A DNA stretch of 23,559 bases, from the NCBI GenBank assembly GCA_900544755.1, contig UQWQ01000027.1:1-23559 (forward strand). Direction: 5' to 3'. Shown one piece after another: positions 1 through 7,520 of the stretch. A program made the position numbers and the translations under genes. The notes below the pieces were generated by a model. It was not told where the DNA came from, did not search any database, and saw only the letters and a list, made by a program, of their open reading frames with translations. How positions within the stretch are numbered: position 1 is the first letter of the stretch; each line of letters begins with the position of its first letter. Source of the stretch: an uncultured Collinsella sp. GTDB lineage: Bacteria > Actinomycetota > Coriobacteriia > Coriobacteriales > Coriobacteriaceae.

Positions 1-74
1 CTGCGCTGGAAAACGCTTCGCGTTTCCTCAGCTCCGCACCCTTGCGGGTTCGAATTCCTCCGCTTGCCCACAAG

Positions 75-110
75 AAAGCGCCCTGGGCCGTTATGGGCTT
101 AGGGCGCTCA
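75..110 (-). terminator. Bidirectional hairpin terminator behind tRNA-Gln
   Basis: AGCGCCCT (77-84) pairs perfectly with AGGGCGCT (101-108), with a GCC/GGC inner pairing. Read on the minus strand it follows the tRNA and ends in TTTCTTG, a usable U-tract. On the plus strand it is followed by CAGTTTT, so it may also stop transcription entering from the left edge of the window. Confidence 0.7.
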
Positions 111-117
111 GTTTTAA

Positions 118-192
118 TGGCTGGGACGGAGGGATTCGAACCCCCAACAGCCGGCACCAAAAACCGGAGTTCTACCGTTGAACTACGTCCCA
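118..192 (-). tRNA. tRNA-Gln (anticodon TTG)
   Basis: On the minus strand a complete cloverleaf can be drawn. The acceptor stem is TGGGACG/CGTCCCA (192-186 with 128-122), the anticodon stem CCGGT/GCCGG, and the loop TTTTGGT, placing TTG at positions 34-36 (reads CAA). The T loop is TTCGAAT, the discriminator is G, and CCA is encoded at 120-118. The TTTTGGT loop is typical of glutamine tRNAs. It lies just downstream of the peptidoglycan-binding gene on the same strand and is followed by a hairpin terminator. Confidence 0.93.
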
Positions 193-230
193 ATGTTTGG
201 TGTTGCCCAAAAGCAACTCGTCTAGTTTAC

Positions 231-1136
231 CTAATCTGCGAGGGCATCGCAAACGCCATCGAGAAGGCGGACGGCGAGGGTCTGCGCGTCGCTTGCGGTA
301 AAGGTGCCGTTGTAACGCGTCATGCCGGTGAGCTCGATGCGAATTCGTGCCGGCTTTTGCTGTGCGGCGACATTGGCGGTACGGATGCGCTGGGCCAGGT
401 TGTGGCACTCGGCGAGGGCGATCGTGGCGCGCGGGGCGGCGTCTGCAGGCAACTCGTCGCTTGCGATCTCGAGCACCAGGTCAACGTCGGTCGGAACCTC
501 GGAATCGCAGAGCATCATGCCGCTGCTGTCGGTCGTCGCCGTGGCGATGTTCCACATGCGCGATGCTACGCTGCGCGCGATAGGGTCCTCGCCGATGACG
601 GCAATCTGGAAACGCTCGAGCACGTTGGCGGCGCGCGCAAAACCGATGCGAGACTCGGCTTCGGTGACCGAGGGCTTGCCCTCCCACACGTGGTGCAGGC
701 GGTTGATGTAGGCGTAGGTGTCCTGGAAGGCCATGCCGTCGGCAAACAGGCCGACATTTTCCTGGAACTGCTGCAGGGCGGCCTCGGTATGCGGACCAAA
801 GTAGCCGTCGTCTTCGCCACAGGCAAAGCCCAAAACGTTGAGAGCGCGCTGCAGGGCCTTGACGTCGGCGCCGTGAAAATTGGGCATGCGAAGGTAGAGC
901 GTGCGGTCGCCCAACTTGTATGAAGCGTCTACAAGGGCGCTCCAGCAGGGGATATCGACAGCATAACCGGCCGCAAGGCCGCTATCGAGCCTAAACGTGC
1001 CAACGGCCTGCTCGGTGGTGGTGCCAAAGCGCTTGTCGGCGACCTCGTCGGCATCGATGGTGTAACCGAGCTGCAGAAGGCGGGACTGAACATCCTCGAC
1101 GGCTGCTCCCTGCATGCCCGTGGTAATAGGTTCCAT
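231..1136 (-). CDS. Peptidoglycan-binding domain protein with two PG-binding repeats
   Basis: 301 aa. Two peptidoglycan_binding_1-type repeats are visible, about residues 6-60 (AVEDVQSRLLQLGY, RFGTTTEQAV) and 86-140 (ADVKALQRALNVLGF, GYFGPHTEAALQQF). Each has the family pattern of a V-x2-LQ-x2-L-x2-LG helix and a G-x-FG-x2-T-x2-A motif. The last 150 residues show alternating hydrophobic strands and helices but no Zn-ligand set of an amidase_3 domain. A degenerate amidase or other Rossmann-like domain is possible but unproven. There is no signal peptide or membrane segment, so it may be cytoplasmic or exported by a route not visible here. The ATG at 1136 has GAAAGGGG about 7 nt upstream, supporting this start. 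Family is confident; function is only a cell-wall role by inference. Confidence 0.82.
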   Translation of the reverse strand: MEPITTGMQGAAVEDVQSRLLQLGYTIDADEVADKRFGTTTEQAVGTFRLDSGLAAGYAVDIPCWSALVDASYKLGDRTLYLRMPNFHGADVKALQRALNVLGFACGEDDGYFGPHTEAALQQFQENVGLFADGMAFQDTYAYINRLHHVWEGKPSVTEAESRIGFARAANVLERFQIAVIGEDPIARSVASRMWNIATATTDSSGMMLCDSEVPTDVDLVLEIASDELPADAAPRATIALAECHNLAQRIRTANVAAQQKPARIRIELTGMTRYNGTFTASDAQTLAVRLLDGVCDALAD

Positions 1137-1275
1137 GAACGAACCCCTTTCGGCGTACGATTCGTACTATTTTGAGCGCGTGTCGGATAGACAACGCGAG
1201 ACAATGCATAAACATGCACTCAACAGTGTAGCAACTTGTACCCAAACGCGCTGCCCACAGGTTTTATGACCCCCG

Positions 1276-2301
1276 CTAGCTAAGGCGCTCCACAAAGAAA
1301 TCTGCCATTGAGAGGAAGAGCTCGCGCGCATGCGGGTCGAGCTCGACGCCTTCGATAGCGGCCTTGGCCTTAGCGGTCAGGTCGAGCGCATAGGTGTGGG
1401 CGTAATCGATGGAGCCGGTCTCCTGGAAGATCTCCACGGCGCGCGCGAGCTGCGTGGGGTCCTCGGTGCCCGAGGAAAGGATTGCCTCGACCTCGTCGTG
1501 ATGGCGCTCATCAGACAGGGCGTGCACGGCAACGAGCGTGCGTTTGCCCTCGGTGATGTCGGTGCGGAAGTCCTTGTTGGCGGCCTCTTTGGTGCTGACC
1601 AAGTTGAGCAGGTCGTCCTGAATCTGAAAGGCAAGGCCGGTGTGCAGGCCAAAGGCGCGTAGCGCCTCGACCTGCTCTTCGCTGCCGCCGCCGATAATGG
1701 CTCCGGCGGCAAGCGGCGTGGCTCCGCTGTAATACGCGGTCTTGTGCGTCGCCATGTCCAGGTAGTCATCAACCGAGATATCAAAGCGCTCGTCACGGAC
1801 CCAACCCAGGTCAAGCGCTTGACCCTCGATGGTGCGGACGATCATCTCGGTAAGCTCGTGGAGCACACGCAGCTTCACGTCGGACTCGAGCGTGGGATCG
1901 TCGAGAACCGTCTTGGTGACCATGGTGAGCGCCAGGTCGCCACAATTGATGGCGAGCCCCGTGCCCTCGGTAAGGTGCATGCAGGGCTTGCCTCGACGAA
2001 GCTGTCCGTTGTCGGCGATGTCGTCGTGGATGAGCGCACCCGACTGGAAATGCTCGATAGCCGCCGCGGCGCTGCGGGCGCTCTCAAAGCTACCGCCCAC
2101 TGCGGTTGCGGCGAGCATGCAGATAAGCGGGCGGTGGCGCTTGCCGGCGTTGGCCGTAAAAGCCGAGAGCGGCGCGTACAGGTAGCGTTCGATATCGGCA
2201 GAGGTCGCCTGTCCGTCAAAGAACGTGGCCAGATAGTCATTAATCTGGTCAAAGTGCTGGGCTAAAAAGCAGGTAAACGGACTGGACACGGGTTCTCGCA
2301 T
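1276..2301 (-). CDS. Trans-isoprenyl diphosphate synthase (polyprenyl synthetase family)
   Basis: 341 aa, the usual family length. It condenses isopentenyl diphosphate onto allylic diphosphates in the cytoplasm, making C15-C40 precursors for quinones or lipid carriers. Visible landmarks are GKRHRP (53-58), the first Asp-rich motif DDIAD (93-97) followed by RRGKP, GQALDL (160-165), KTA (187-189), the second motif QDDLLN (228-233) and the DITEGKRT loop. The second motif ends in Asn where DDxxD is usual. Chain length cannot be fixed from sequence alone, so no symbol is given. The ATG at 2301 has only AAGAAAG immediately before it; a GTG four codons in is an alternative start. It is separated by 139 bp from the peptidoglycan-binding gene downstream, so co-transcription is uncertain. 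Confidence 0.88.
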   Translation of the reverse strand: MREPVSSPFTCFLAQHFDQINDYLATFFDGQATSADIERYLYAPLSAFTANAGKRHRPLICMLAATAVGGSFESARSAAAAIEHFQSGALIHDDIADNGQLRRGKPCMHLTEGTGLAINCGDLALTMVTKTVLDDPTLESDVKLRVLHELTEMIVRTIEGQALDLGWVRDERFDISVDDYLDMATHKTAYYSGATPLAAGAIIGGGSEEQVEALRAFGLHTGLAFQIQDDLLNLVSTKEAANKDFRTDITEGKRTLVAVHALSDERHHDEVEAILSSGTEDPTQLARAVEIFQETGSIDYAHTYALDLTAKAKAAIEGVELDPHARELFLSMADFFVERLS

Positions 2302-2415
2302 TCTTTCTTAGGTTGCATCGATGTAGTGTGCAGGCAACATATTGCCACATTGTGCCTGCCTGCGTGGCAGGTTTGGGGATTTAAGGCAACGGCGCATGTC
2401 GGACGAGTTTCGTAG

Positions 2416-4866
2416 TTAGACCAGTCCAAAGTGCTCGAGCGCCTTGACGACGCCATCTTTGTCGACCGAGTCGGTGATGTAGTCCGCGCGCTTTTTGAGA
2501 TAGTCCGGTGCATTGCCCATGGCGATGCCAACGTCGACGGCGTTCATCAGCGAGACGTCATTGCTGGCGTCGCCGATGCCGTATACGGTTCCGTGGTGGG
2601 GATCGAGGGCGTCGAGTACGGACTGGATACCCTCGCGCTTGGTGCATTCGCGAGGCGAAATCTCGGTCACTTCGAGCTCGAGCTCGTTAAAGCAGAGCAG
2701 CGGCTCAAACGCTTGATCCTGAGCGATGCGGTTGGCAAGCGACGTGGACATTAAGATCTTGTAGGCGCTGTAATGTTGCAGCTGCGTAATTGCATCGCCC
2801 ACGGTGCGGGCGTATCCCGGGGCGTCGGGCGCATCGGCACTCATGCGAACGACGCCATTGAGTCCCTCAAAACGAATCACTTCGTCCGATTGCTCAAGAA
2901 TGGGAGCAAGGCGCTGCAGCATGCCGGGCGTCATCGCCAAATCGCGAATCACGTGTCCCTCAAGTTCGACATAGCCACCCGCGAGGCAGACGATGCCGGT
3001 CCAGGGCAGCTCGAGCAGCTTTGGATGGATGCAGCTCAGCGTGCGCCCTGTGCAGATAAACGCCATATTGCCCTTGGCGACAAAATCACGGATGGCTTGC
3101 GAGACCGCTTCATTGGGATAGGGGGAGAGGTCTCGCTCGCTCTCGGGAAGCTCTTGTGCCACTCGAGGGTCTTGCCAGGCGAGTGTTCCGTCGATATCGA
3201 AGAAGCAGATATCGCCGCGCTTATGGGCTGCGCTGGCGGCAGGGGAGGCCGAGGTGGTGGGCACAAATCCCGGCTCGAGGCCCATGATCTGGTCAAAATG
3301 CTCTTTAACGCGGGGAACGGAGATGCCAATAATCACCTGGGCGGTCTTGCCCGTAATGATGAGGCCCTTGGCGCCCACCGCGACAAACGACGCATTATCT
3401 GCAACGATGGAAGGGTCTGCGACCTCGACGCGCAGGCGCGTGGCGCAGTTGGTTGCGCCCACGATATTGCCAACGCCACCTAAAAGCTGAATTACCCGCT
3501 CAGCGAGGACGTGATCTTGATCGGATTGAATACTGACCTCGCCATTGGGAGATTGCTCTTTGGCAAAGCCGCTTCCGGTTAAACGATCGATTGCCGCGCG
3601 ATTGGAGACATGATCCTCGCGGCCCGGCGTCTTAAGGTCATAGACCAAGATGAGTGCTCGAAAACTAACAAAAAAGATGAGGCTAAAGGCAAGACCGATA
3701 CCGAGCGCCAAAAGGTAGGAGCCGGCATGCATTCGCATGAGTGGGATGAAGTTGAAGGCCGTCATTTCCATGAGACCGCCCGAGAAGATGCCGACGATGC
3801 CAAAGAAGTTCATGGTCATGGCAAGGCAGGAGGATAGGACGGCGTAGAGCAAAAAGAGTCCGGGATAGGTGAACATAAAGAGAAACTCGAGCGGCTCGGT
3901 GACGCCGCAGACCACCGAGGCGACGATGGCGGGCAAAAGGATGACTTTAAGGCCGGCGCGGCGTTCGGGTTTGGCGGTGAAATAGAATGCTGCCGCGATG
4001 GCGGGAAGGCCAAAGAGCTTGCCCCAGCCGGTGGCGGTAAAACCTGCCCAGGGCGCAAGTTCATTTAAAGGGCGCGTGCTATGGGAGAGAATGGGGAGCA
4101 GGTTGGTCCACGTGGCGTAAATACCGTCGTGAATGACCAGATTGTCGTAATAGATGGGCATATAGAGCAGATGGTGCAGCCCCATGGGCTCGAGCGCTCG
4201 CTCCAAAAACACAAAGATGCCCACGCCGAAGGGGCCGACGCCCGCAAGTGCGTGGCGCAGCGTTTCGGTCACAGCGTATGCGAAGGGCACGATGGCGGCC
4301 GAGATGGCGGCAAGGGCAAACACGGCAAAAAAGCTGATGAGGTAGACCAGCGAGGAACCCGAGAAGGTGCCGAGCCAATCGGGAACCTTGGCATCGTAGA
4401 AGCGGTCATGGATGGCAACGACGGTTGCCGACACCGCCAGCGGGCCGATAATGCCGGTGTCGAGCGTCTTGATGCCGTCGATGACGGTGATGCCGCTGGC
4501 GGGGGTCAAAGATGATGGGTACTTAAGTCCAAGGTTGTCTCCGCTCAGCTTAATGATCTCGCTCAAAAAGAAGCAATAGGCAAAATAGGCCACGAGTGCC
4601 TCGAGGCAGCAGCGTGCCGGTTGCTTTTGGGCAAGACCGATAGGCAGCGCTACGGCAAAAAGGAGCGGGAGACGTTTAAAGACCGTCCACGAGCCGCGCT
4701 GGATGATGGTCCAGAAAACGTACCAAGGGGTTCCGTATACGGCGAGATCGCCGACGATGTCTACGGTCGTGGCGAGGGCGGAGATGCCGACCATGAGGCC
4801 TGATATAGAAAACAGCATGGCGGGCGCGAACATGGCTCCGCCAAAACGTTGGATTTTCTGCAGCAT
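2416..4866 (-). CDS. PTS sugar permease EIICB fused to a Cof-type HAD phosphatase
   Basis: 816 aa from the ATG at 4866, which has GGAAGG 6 nt upstream; an earlier in-frame ATG at 4902 lacks such a site. Residues 1 to about 415 form a hydrophobic EIIC domain of the glucose/maltose (MalX-like) class, with the GVTEPLEF motif around 321-328. Residues about 455-530 are an EIIB domain with the phosphorylated cysteine in NCATRLRV (C474). After an Ala/Ser/Pro linker, residues about 552-816 form a HAD hydrolase. Its motifs are FFDIDGT (D557, D559), CTGR (T606), a lysine near 743 and GDASND (D766, D770). Normal EIICB proteins end after EIIB, so the phosphatase is an extra module; it may act on the sugar phosphate just imported (inference). 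EIIA must come from elsewhere. A GntR-type operator lies at 4905-4916. Substrate unknown; maltose, trehalose or glucose are candidates. Confidence 0.88.
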   Translation of the reverse strand: MLQKIQRFGGAMFAPAMLFSISGLMVGISALATTVDIVGDLAVYGTPWYVFWTIIQRGSWTVFKRLPLLFAVALPIGLAQKQPARCCLEALVAYFAYCFFLSEIIKLSGDNLGLKYPSSLTPASGITVIDGIKTLDTGIIGPLAVSATVVAIHDRFYDAKVPDWLGTFSGSSLVYLISFFAVFALAAISAAIVPFAYAVTETLRHALAGVGPFGVGIFVFLERALEPMGLHHLLYMPIYYDNLVIHDGIYATWTNLLPILSHSTRPLNELAPWAGFTATGWGKLFGLPAIAAAFYFTAKPERRAGLKVILLPAIVASVVCGVTEPLEFLFMFTYPGLFLLYAVLSSCLAMTMNFFGIVGIFSGGLMEMTAFNFIPLMRMHAGSYLLALGIGLAFSLIFFVSFRALILVYDLKTPGREDHVSNRAAIDRLTGSGFAKEQSPNGEVSIQSDQDHVLAERVIQLLGGVGNIVGATNCATRLRVEVADPSIVADNASFVAVGAKGLIITGKTAQVIIGISVPRVKEHFDQIMGLEPGFVPTTSASPAASAAHKRGDICFFDIDGTLAWQDPRVAQELPESERDLSPYPNEAVSQAIRDFVAKGNMAFICTGRTLSCIHPKLLELPWTGIVCLAGGYVELEGHVIRDLAMTPGMLQRLAPILEQSDEVIRFEGLNGVVRMSADAPDAPGYARTVGDAITQLQHYSAYKILMSTSLANRIAQDQAFEPLLCFNELELEVTEISPRECTKREGIQSVLDALDPHHGTVYGIGDASNDVSLMNAVDVGIAMGNAPDYLKKRADYITDSVDKDGVVKALEHFGLV

Positions 4867-4904
4867 AATATGCCTTCCGGATGCAACATGCTGTGCGAGC
4901 AAGA

Positions 4905-4916
4905 ACGTTTAAACAA
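4905..4916. promoter_or_regulatory. Operator-like palindrome before the PTS-HAD gene
   Basis: ACGTTTAAACAA, with perfect GTTTAAAC core. A -10-like TACAAT (minus strand, 4929-4924) lies directly upstream, so the palindrome would sit at about +1 to +12 and could block elongation. It matches four other copies near the sugar genes. Confidence 0.6.
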
Positions 4917-5026
4917 TGAACTCATTGTAGAGGACTGGCTGCTTGCCGCATTGACGGTTTTGATTCGGTCCGATTTGGGTTTCGGGGGAACCGTCGACGG
5001 TAAATAATCCGTGCTTTACCGATAAT

Positions 5027-5038
5027 CGGTTTAAACAA
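5027..5038. promoter_or_regulatory. Operator-like palindrome before the GntR gene
   Basis: CGGTTTAAACAA, core GTTTAAAC, 53 bp upstream of the regulator start codon. Position suggests autoregulation. A possible extended -10 (TGCTATCGT, 5049-5057) would put the palindrome over the -35 region. Confidence 0.6.
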
Positions 5039-5090
5039 CTTTAAGAAATGCTATCGTGCCTAGCCATACATATTCATTAGAGGTGAAATC

Positions 5091-5810
5091 ATGCCAAAAG
5101 CGATTTACGAAGGAATCTACCGCGAGATCCGTTCGCGCATCATCAACGGGACCTATGCGTTTCAGGAGATGCTGCCAACCGAAGCCGAGCTGACCGCGGA
5201 GTTTGGCTGCACGCGCAATACCGTTCGACGCGCCTTGAGCATGCTGGCCGACCAGATGTTTGTGCAGCCTATACACGGTAAGGGCGTGCGCGTTATTTGG
5301 CTTAAGGGCGAAACCGACATGCTGGGCGCACTCGAAGAGGTTGAGTCGTTTGGCGAGTTCGCAAAACGCAACAATGCCGTCGCATCGACCGAGGTCAAGT
5401 CTTTTGAACATTTGATTTGCACTGAGCAACTCTCACGTCGCCTGGGCTTTAAGGTGGGCGAGGAGCTGATTCGCGTAGTGCGTGTCCGAAGCCTCAACGG
5501 CAGCGCGCGCCAAGTGGACCATGGCTACTTTTTGGCGTCGATCGCCAAGGGCCTGACCCCCGAGATCGCGGCGGATTCTATCTACGGCTATCTGGAGCAC
5601 AAGCGCGGCGTCAAAGTGATGGCGAGCCGTCGTACGGTGAGTGTCGAGCTCGCCAACGATGAAGACTGCAGCTATCTGGACCTCGGCAAGTACAACTGCG
5701 TCGCCGTTATGGAGAGCCAGTCGTACACCTCGGACGGCATCTTGTTCGAGGTCACGCATGCCCGCACACACCCCGAGATCTTCCACTACCGCGTCAACTC
5801 CAAGCGATAG
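5091..5810 (+). CDS. GntR/HutC-family transcriptional regulator with UTRA domain
   Basis: 239 aa, the normal length for the HutC/TreR branch. Residues 1-70 are a winged helix: YEGIYREIRSRIINGTY, then LPTEAELTAEFGCTRNTVRRAL (recognition helix) and the wing IHGKG. Residues about 95-235 form a UTRA effector domain ending in FEVTHARTHPEIFHYR, a layout typical of regulators that bind phosphorylated sugars such as TreR. The ATG at 5091 has GAGGTGA 5-6 nt upstream. It is divergent from the PTS-HAD gene and precedes the ABC importer. TTGTTTAAACAA-like palindromes lie before it and before its neighbours, so it is probably the local sugar-responsive repressor (inference). Effector unknown; trehalose-6-P or another phosphosugar made by the adjacent PTS is a reasonable guess. 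Confidence 0.9.
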   Translation: MPKAIYEGIYREIRSRIINGTYAFQEMLPTEAELTAEFGCTRNTVRRALSMLADQMFVQPIHGKGVRVIWLKGETDMLGALEEVESFGEFAKRNNAVASTEVKSFEHLICTEQLSRRLGFKVGEELIRVVRVRSLNGSARQVDHGYFLASIAKGLTPEIAADSIYGYLEHKRGVKVMASRRTVSVELANDEDCSYLDLGKYNCVAVMESQSYTSDGILFEVTHARTHPEIFHYRVNSKR

Positions 5811-5848
5811 CCGGCTAGCTCGCAGCCTGACGAGACTCATGCCCTCAA

Positions 5849-5907
5849 AGAGAAAACGCCCGGTCAAACCGACGATGCATCGGCTTGACCGGGCGTTTTC
5901 TCTGCAT
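5849..5907 (+). terminator. Terminator after the GntR gene
   Basis: A perfect 19-bp inverted repeat: 5849-5867 pairs with 5885-5903, ending CGTTTTCTCT. The 17-base loop can itself pair through CCGA/TCGG. The A-rich 5' flank makes it potentially bidirectional. Confidence 0.85.
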
Positions 5908-5921
5908 TCGATAACGAATAA

Positions 5922-5933
5922 TTGTTTATACAA
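5922..5933. promoter_or_regulatory. Distal operator-like palindrome before the binding-protein gene
   Basis: TTGTTTATACAA, close to the consensus TTGTTTAAACAA and also close to known TreR-type operators (TTGTATATACAA). An AACTTG/CAAGTT inverted repeat follows at 5935-5954. It lies 75 bp upstream of a second copy, a spacing that would allow looping or cooperative binding. Confidence 0.55.
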
Positions 5934-5996
5934 AACTTGTCAAGTATCAAGTTGAAATTACCGTTCACCGAAGTTTTTCTACCGCTCTAGTAATAC

Positions 5997-6008
5997 TTGT
6001 TCAAACAA
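5997..6008. promoter_or_regulatory. Proximal operator-like palindrome before the binding-protein gene
   Basis: TTGTTCAAACAA, an almost perfect 12-bp palindrome 108 bp upstream of the lipoprotein start codon. It is one of five related sites around the sugar genes. Confidence 0.58.
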
Positions 6009-6074
6009 CTAGCCAAATAGCGTATTGTGCAAATCAGCAAAAGGGGCAAAGTCCCCGAGCCAATCTCCGAAGGC

Positions 6075-6093
6075 GGCGGCAAAGGGTGCCGCC
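6075..6093 (+). promoter_or_regulatory. Leader hairpin of the ABC operon
   Basis: GGCGGC (6075-6080) and GCCGCC (6088-6093) form a 6-bp GC stem in the untranslated leader, 24 bases before the start codon. It may stabilise the message; no ligand-binding structure is recognised. Confidence 0.35.
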
Positions 6094-6116
6094 ACGGTGT
6101 GAAAGGGTGGATTGTA

Positions 6117-7433
6117 ATGAAGAACGAAATGAGCAGAAGGCAGTTCCTGGGCTTTGCTGGTTCCGCGGCTGCGGTTCTTGGTCTGGGTCTCGTGGGCTGC
6201 GGTGGTTCTGCCGGCTCCGGCTCCTCTGCTTCTGGTGACGCTGCCGAGGTCTACTTCCTCCAGTTCAAGCCCGAGGTCGACAAGGAGTGGAAGGAGATCG
6301 CCAAGGCGTACAAGAAGGAGAAGGGCGTCGAGGTCAAGATCGTGACCGCCGCCTCCAACACCTACGAGGAGAAGCTCAAGTCCGAGATGTCCAAGAGCTC
6401 CGCTCCGACGCTGTTCCAGGTCAACGGCCCCACCGGCCTTAAGAACTGGAAGGACTACTGCGCCGATCTTTCCGACACCAAGCTCCGCGGCGAGCTCATC
6501 GACGACTCCCTGGCGCTGCAGTCCGACGGCAAGGATCTGGGTATCGACTGGGTTCAGGAGAGCTACGGCATCATCTACAACAAGGAGCTCCTCGAGAAGG
6601 CCGGCTACAAGGCCGAGGACATCAACTCCTTCGACAAGCTGAAGGCTTGCGCCGATGACATCCAGGCCCGCAAGGACGAGCTCGGCGTTGACGGTGCCTT
6701 CACTTCCGCCGGCATGGATGACTCCTCCAGCTGGCGCTACACCACGCACCTCGCCAACCTCCCGCTCTACTACGAGTTCGAGAAGGAGCACAATCAGGAG
6801 GACGACGAGATCAAGGGCGAGTATCTCGACAACTTTAAGCAGATCTTCGACCTGTATATCACCGACTCCACCTGCGATCCTTCGCAGCTCGCCTCCAAGA
6901 CCGGTGACGACGCCACCAACGAGTTCGCAACCGGCAAGGCCGTCTTCTACCAGAACGGCTCTTGGGCCTACGCCGACCTCACCAAGGCCGGTATGACCGA
7001 CGACCAGCTCGGCATGCTGCCGATCTACATCGGCGTCGACGGCGAGGAGAACCAGGGCCTGTGCTCCGGCGGCGAGAACTACTGGTGCGTCAGCTCCCAG
7101 GCTTCCGAGGATGCCCAGAAGGCCACCGAGGACTTCATGTATTGGTGCGTCACTTCTGACACCGCCACCAGCATCATCGCTGACAAGATGGGTCTGACCG
7201 CCCCGTTCAAGAGCGCTAAGGAGACCACCAACGTCTTCTCGCAGCAGGCCGTTGCTATGGCCAAGGACGGCAAGAAGACCGTCGCTTGGGACTTCGTTTA
7301 CATCCCCTCCGAGGAGTGGAAGAAGAACCTCAAGCAGGCTCTCATCGCTTATGCTGCCGACAACACCAAGTGGGACGGCGTCAAGAACGCCTTCGTCGAT
7401 GGCTGGAAGACCGAGAAGGCTGCTTCCGAGTAA
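6117..7433 (+). CDS. Carbohydrate ABC transporter substrate-binding lipoprotein
   Basis: 438 aa. The N terminus has a twin-arginine-like SRRQFLGFAG followed by a hydrophobic stretch and lipobox LVGC, giving a lipidated cysteine at 28. The mature protein would be anchored outside the membrane after a Ser/Gly-rich tether. The rest has the MalE/UgpB (family 1 solute-binding) look, with YGIIYNKELLEKAGY around 145-160, a GKAVFYQNGSWA strand, and aromatic residues suited to sugar stacking. The ATG at 6117 has AAAGGGTGG upstream; a second ATG at 6129 is an alternative. It heads the operon with two permeases and an ATPase. Codons are strongly biased to GAG, AAG, GAC and CTC, as expected for a highly expressed binding protein. 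The context of malQ and glgP suggests malto-oligosaccharides; the exact ligand is not proven. Confidence 0.92.
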   Translation: MKNEMSRRQFLGFAGSAAAVLGLGLVGCGGSAGSGSSASGDAAEVYFLQFKPEVDKEWKEIAKAYKKEKGVEVKIVTAASNTYEEKLKSEMSKSSAPTLFQVNGPTGLKNWKDYCADLSDTKLRGELIDDSLALQSDGKDLGIDWVQESYGIIYNKELLEKAGYKAEDINSFDKLKACADDIQARKDELGVDGAFTSAGMDDSSSWRYTTHLANLPLYYEFEKEHNQEDDEIKGEYLDNFKQIFDLYITDSTCDPSQLASKTGDDATNEFATGKAVFYQNGSWAYADLTKAGMTDDQLGMLPIYIGVDGEENQGLCSGGENYWCVSSQASEDAQKATEDFMYWCVTSDTATSIIADKMGLTAPFKSAKETTNVFSQQAVAMAKDGKKTVAWDFVYIPSEEWKKNLKQALIAYAADNTKWDGVKNAFVDGWKTEKAASE

Positions 7434-7464
7434 GCAGTTGCTGCCCAAGCTATCTGATTAGCGA

Positions 7465-7500
7465 CAGGGGGCGGGCAGACGTAGGTTTGCCCGCCCCCTG
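7465..7500 (+). terminator. Intercistronic hairpin between binding protein and permease
   Basis: CAGGGGGCGGGCA (7465-7477) pairs with TGCCCGCCCCCTG (7488-7500), a perfect 13-bp GC stem. No U-tract follows (CATATTG), so partial termination or 3' protection of the upstream message is likelier than full termination. This resembles the malE-malF gap of enterobacteria, where the binding protein is made in excess. Confidence 0.65.
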
Positions 7501-7520
7501 CATATTGAAAGGACCCTTCT

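Noticed and set aside
1..70. Possible 3' part of a plus-strand class II tRNA: GGGTTCGAATTCC, and CTGGAAA near the start.
   Set aside because: The T stem (GCGGG/TCCTC) has a mismatch and lacks the C61 pairing, the anticodon stem does not close, and CCA is out of register. It may be a decayed or other RNA; too weak to annotate at a cut edge.
6009..7448. Long minus-strand open frame opposite the binding-protein gene (and similar long frames opposite the ATPase, glgP and PTS genes).
   Set aside because: These are shadow frames created by strong GAG/AAG/CTC codon bias on the real strand. The encoded Leu/Val/Gly-rich sequences match no family and lack ribosome sites.
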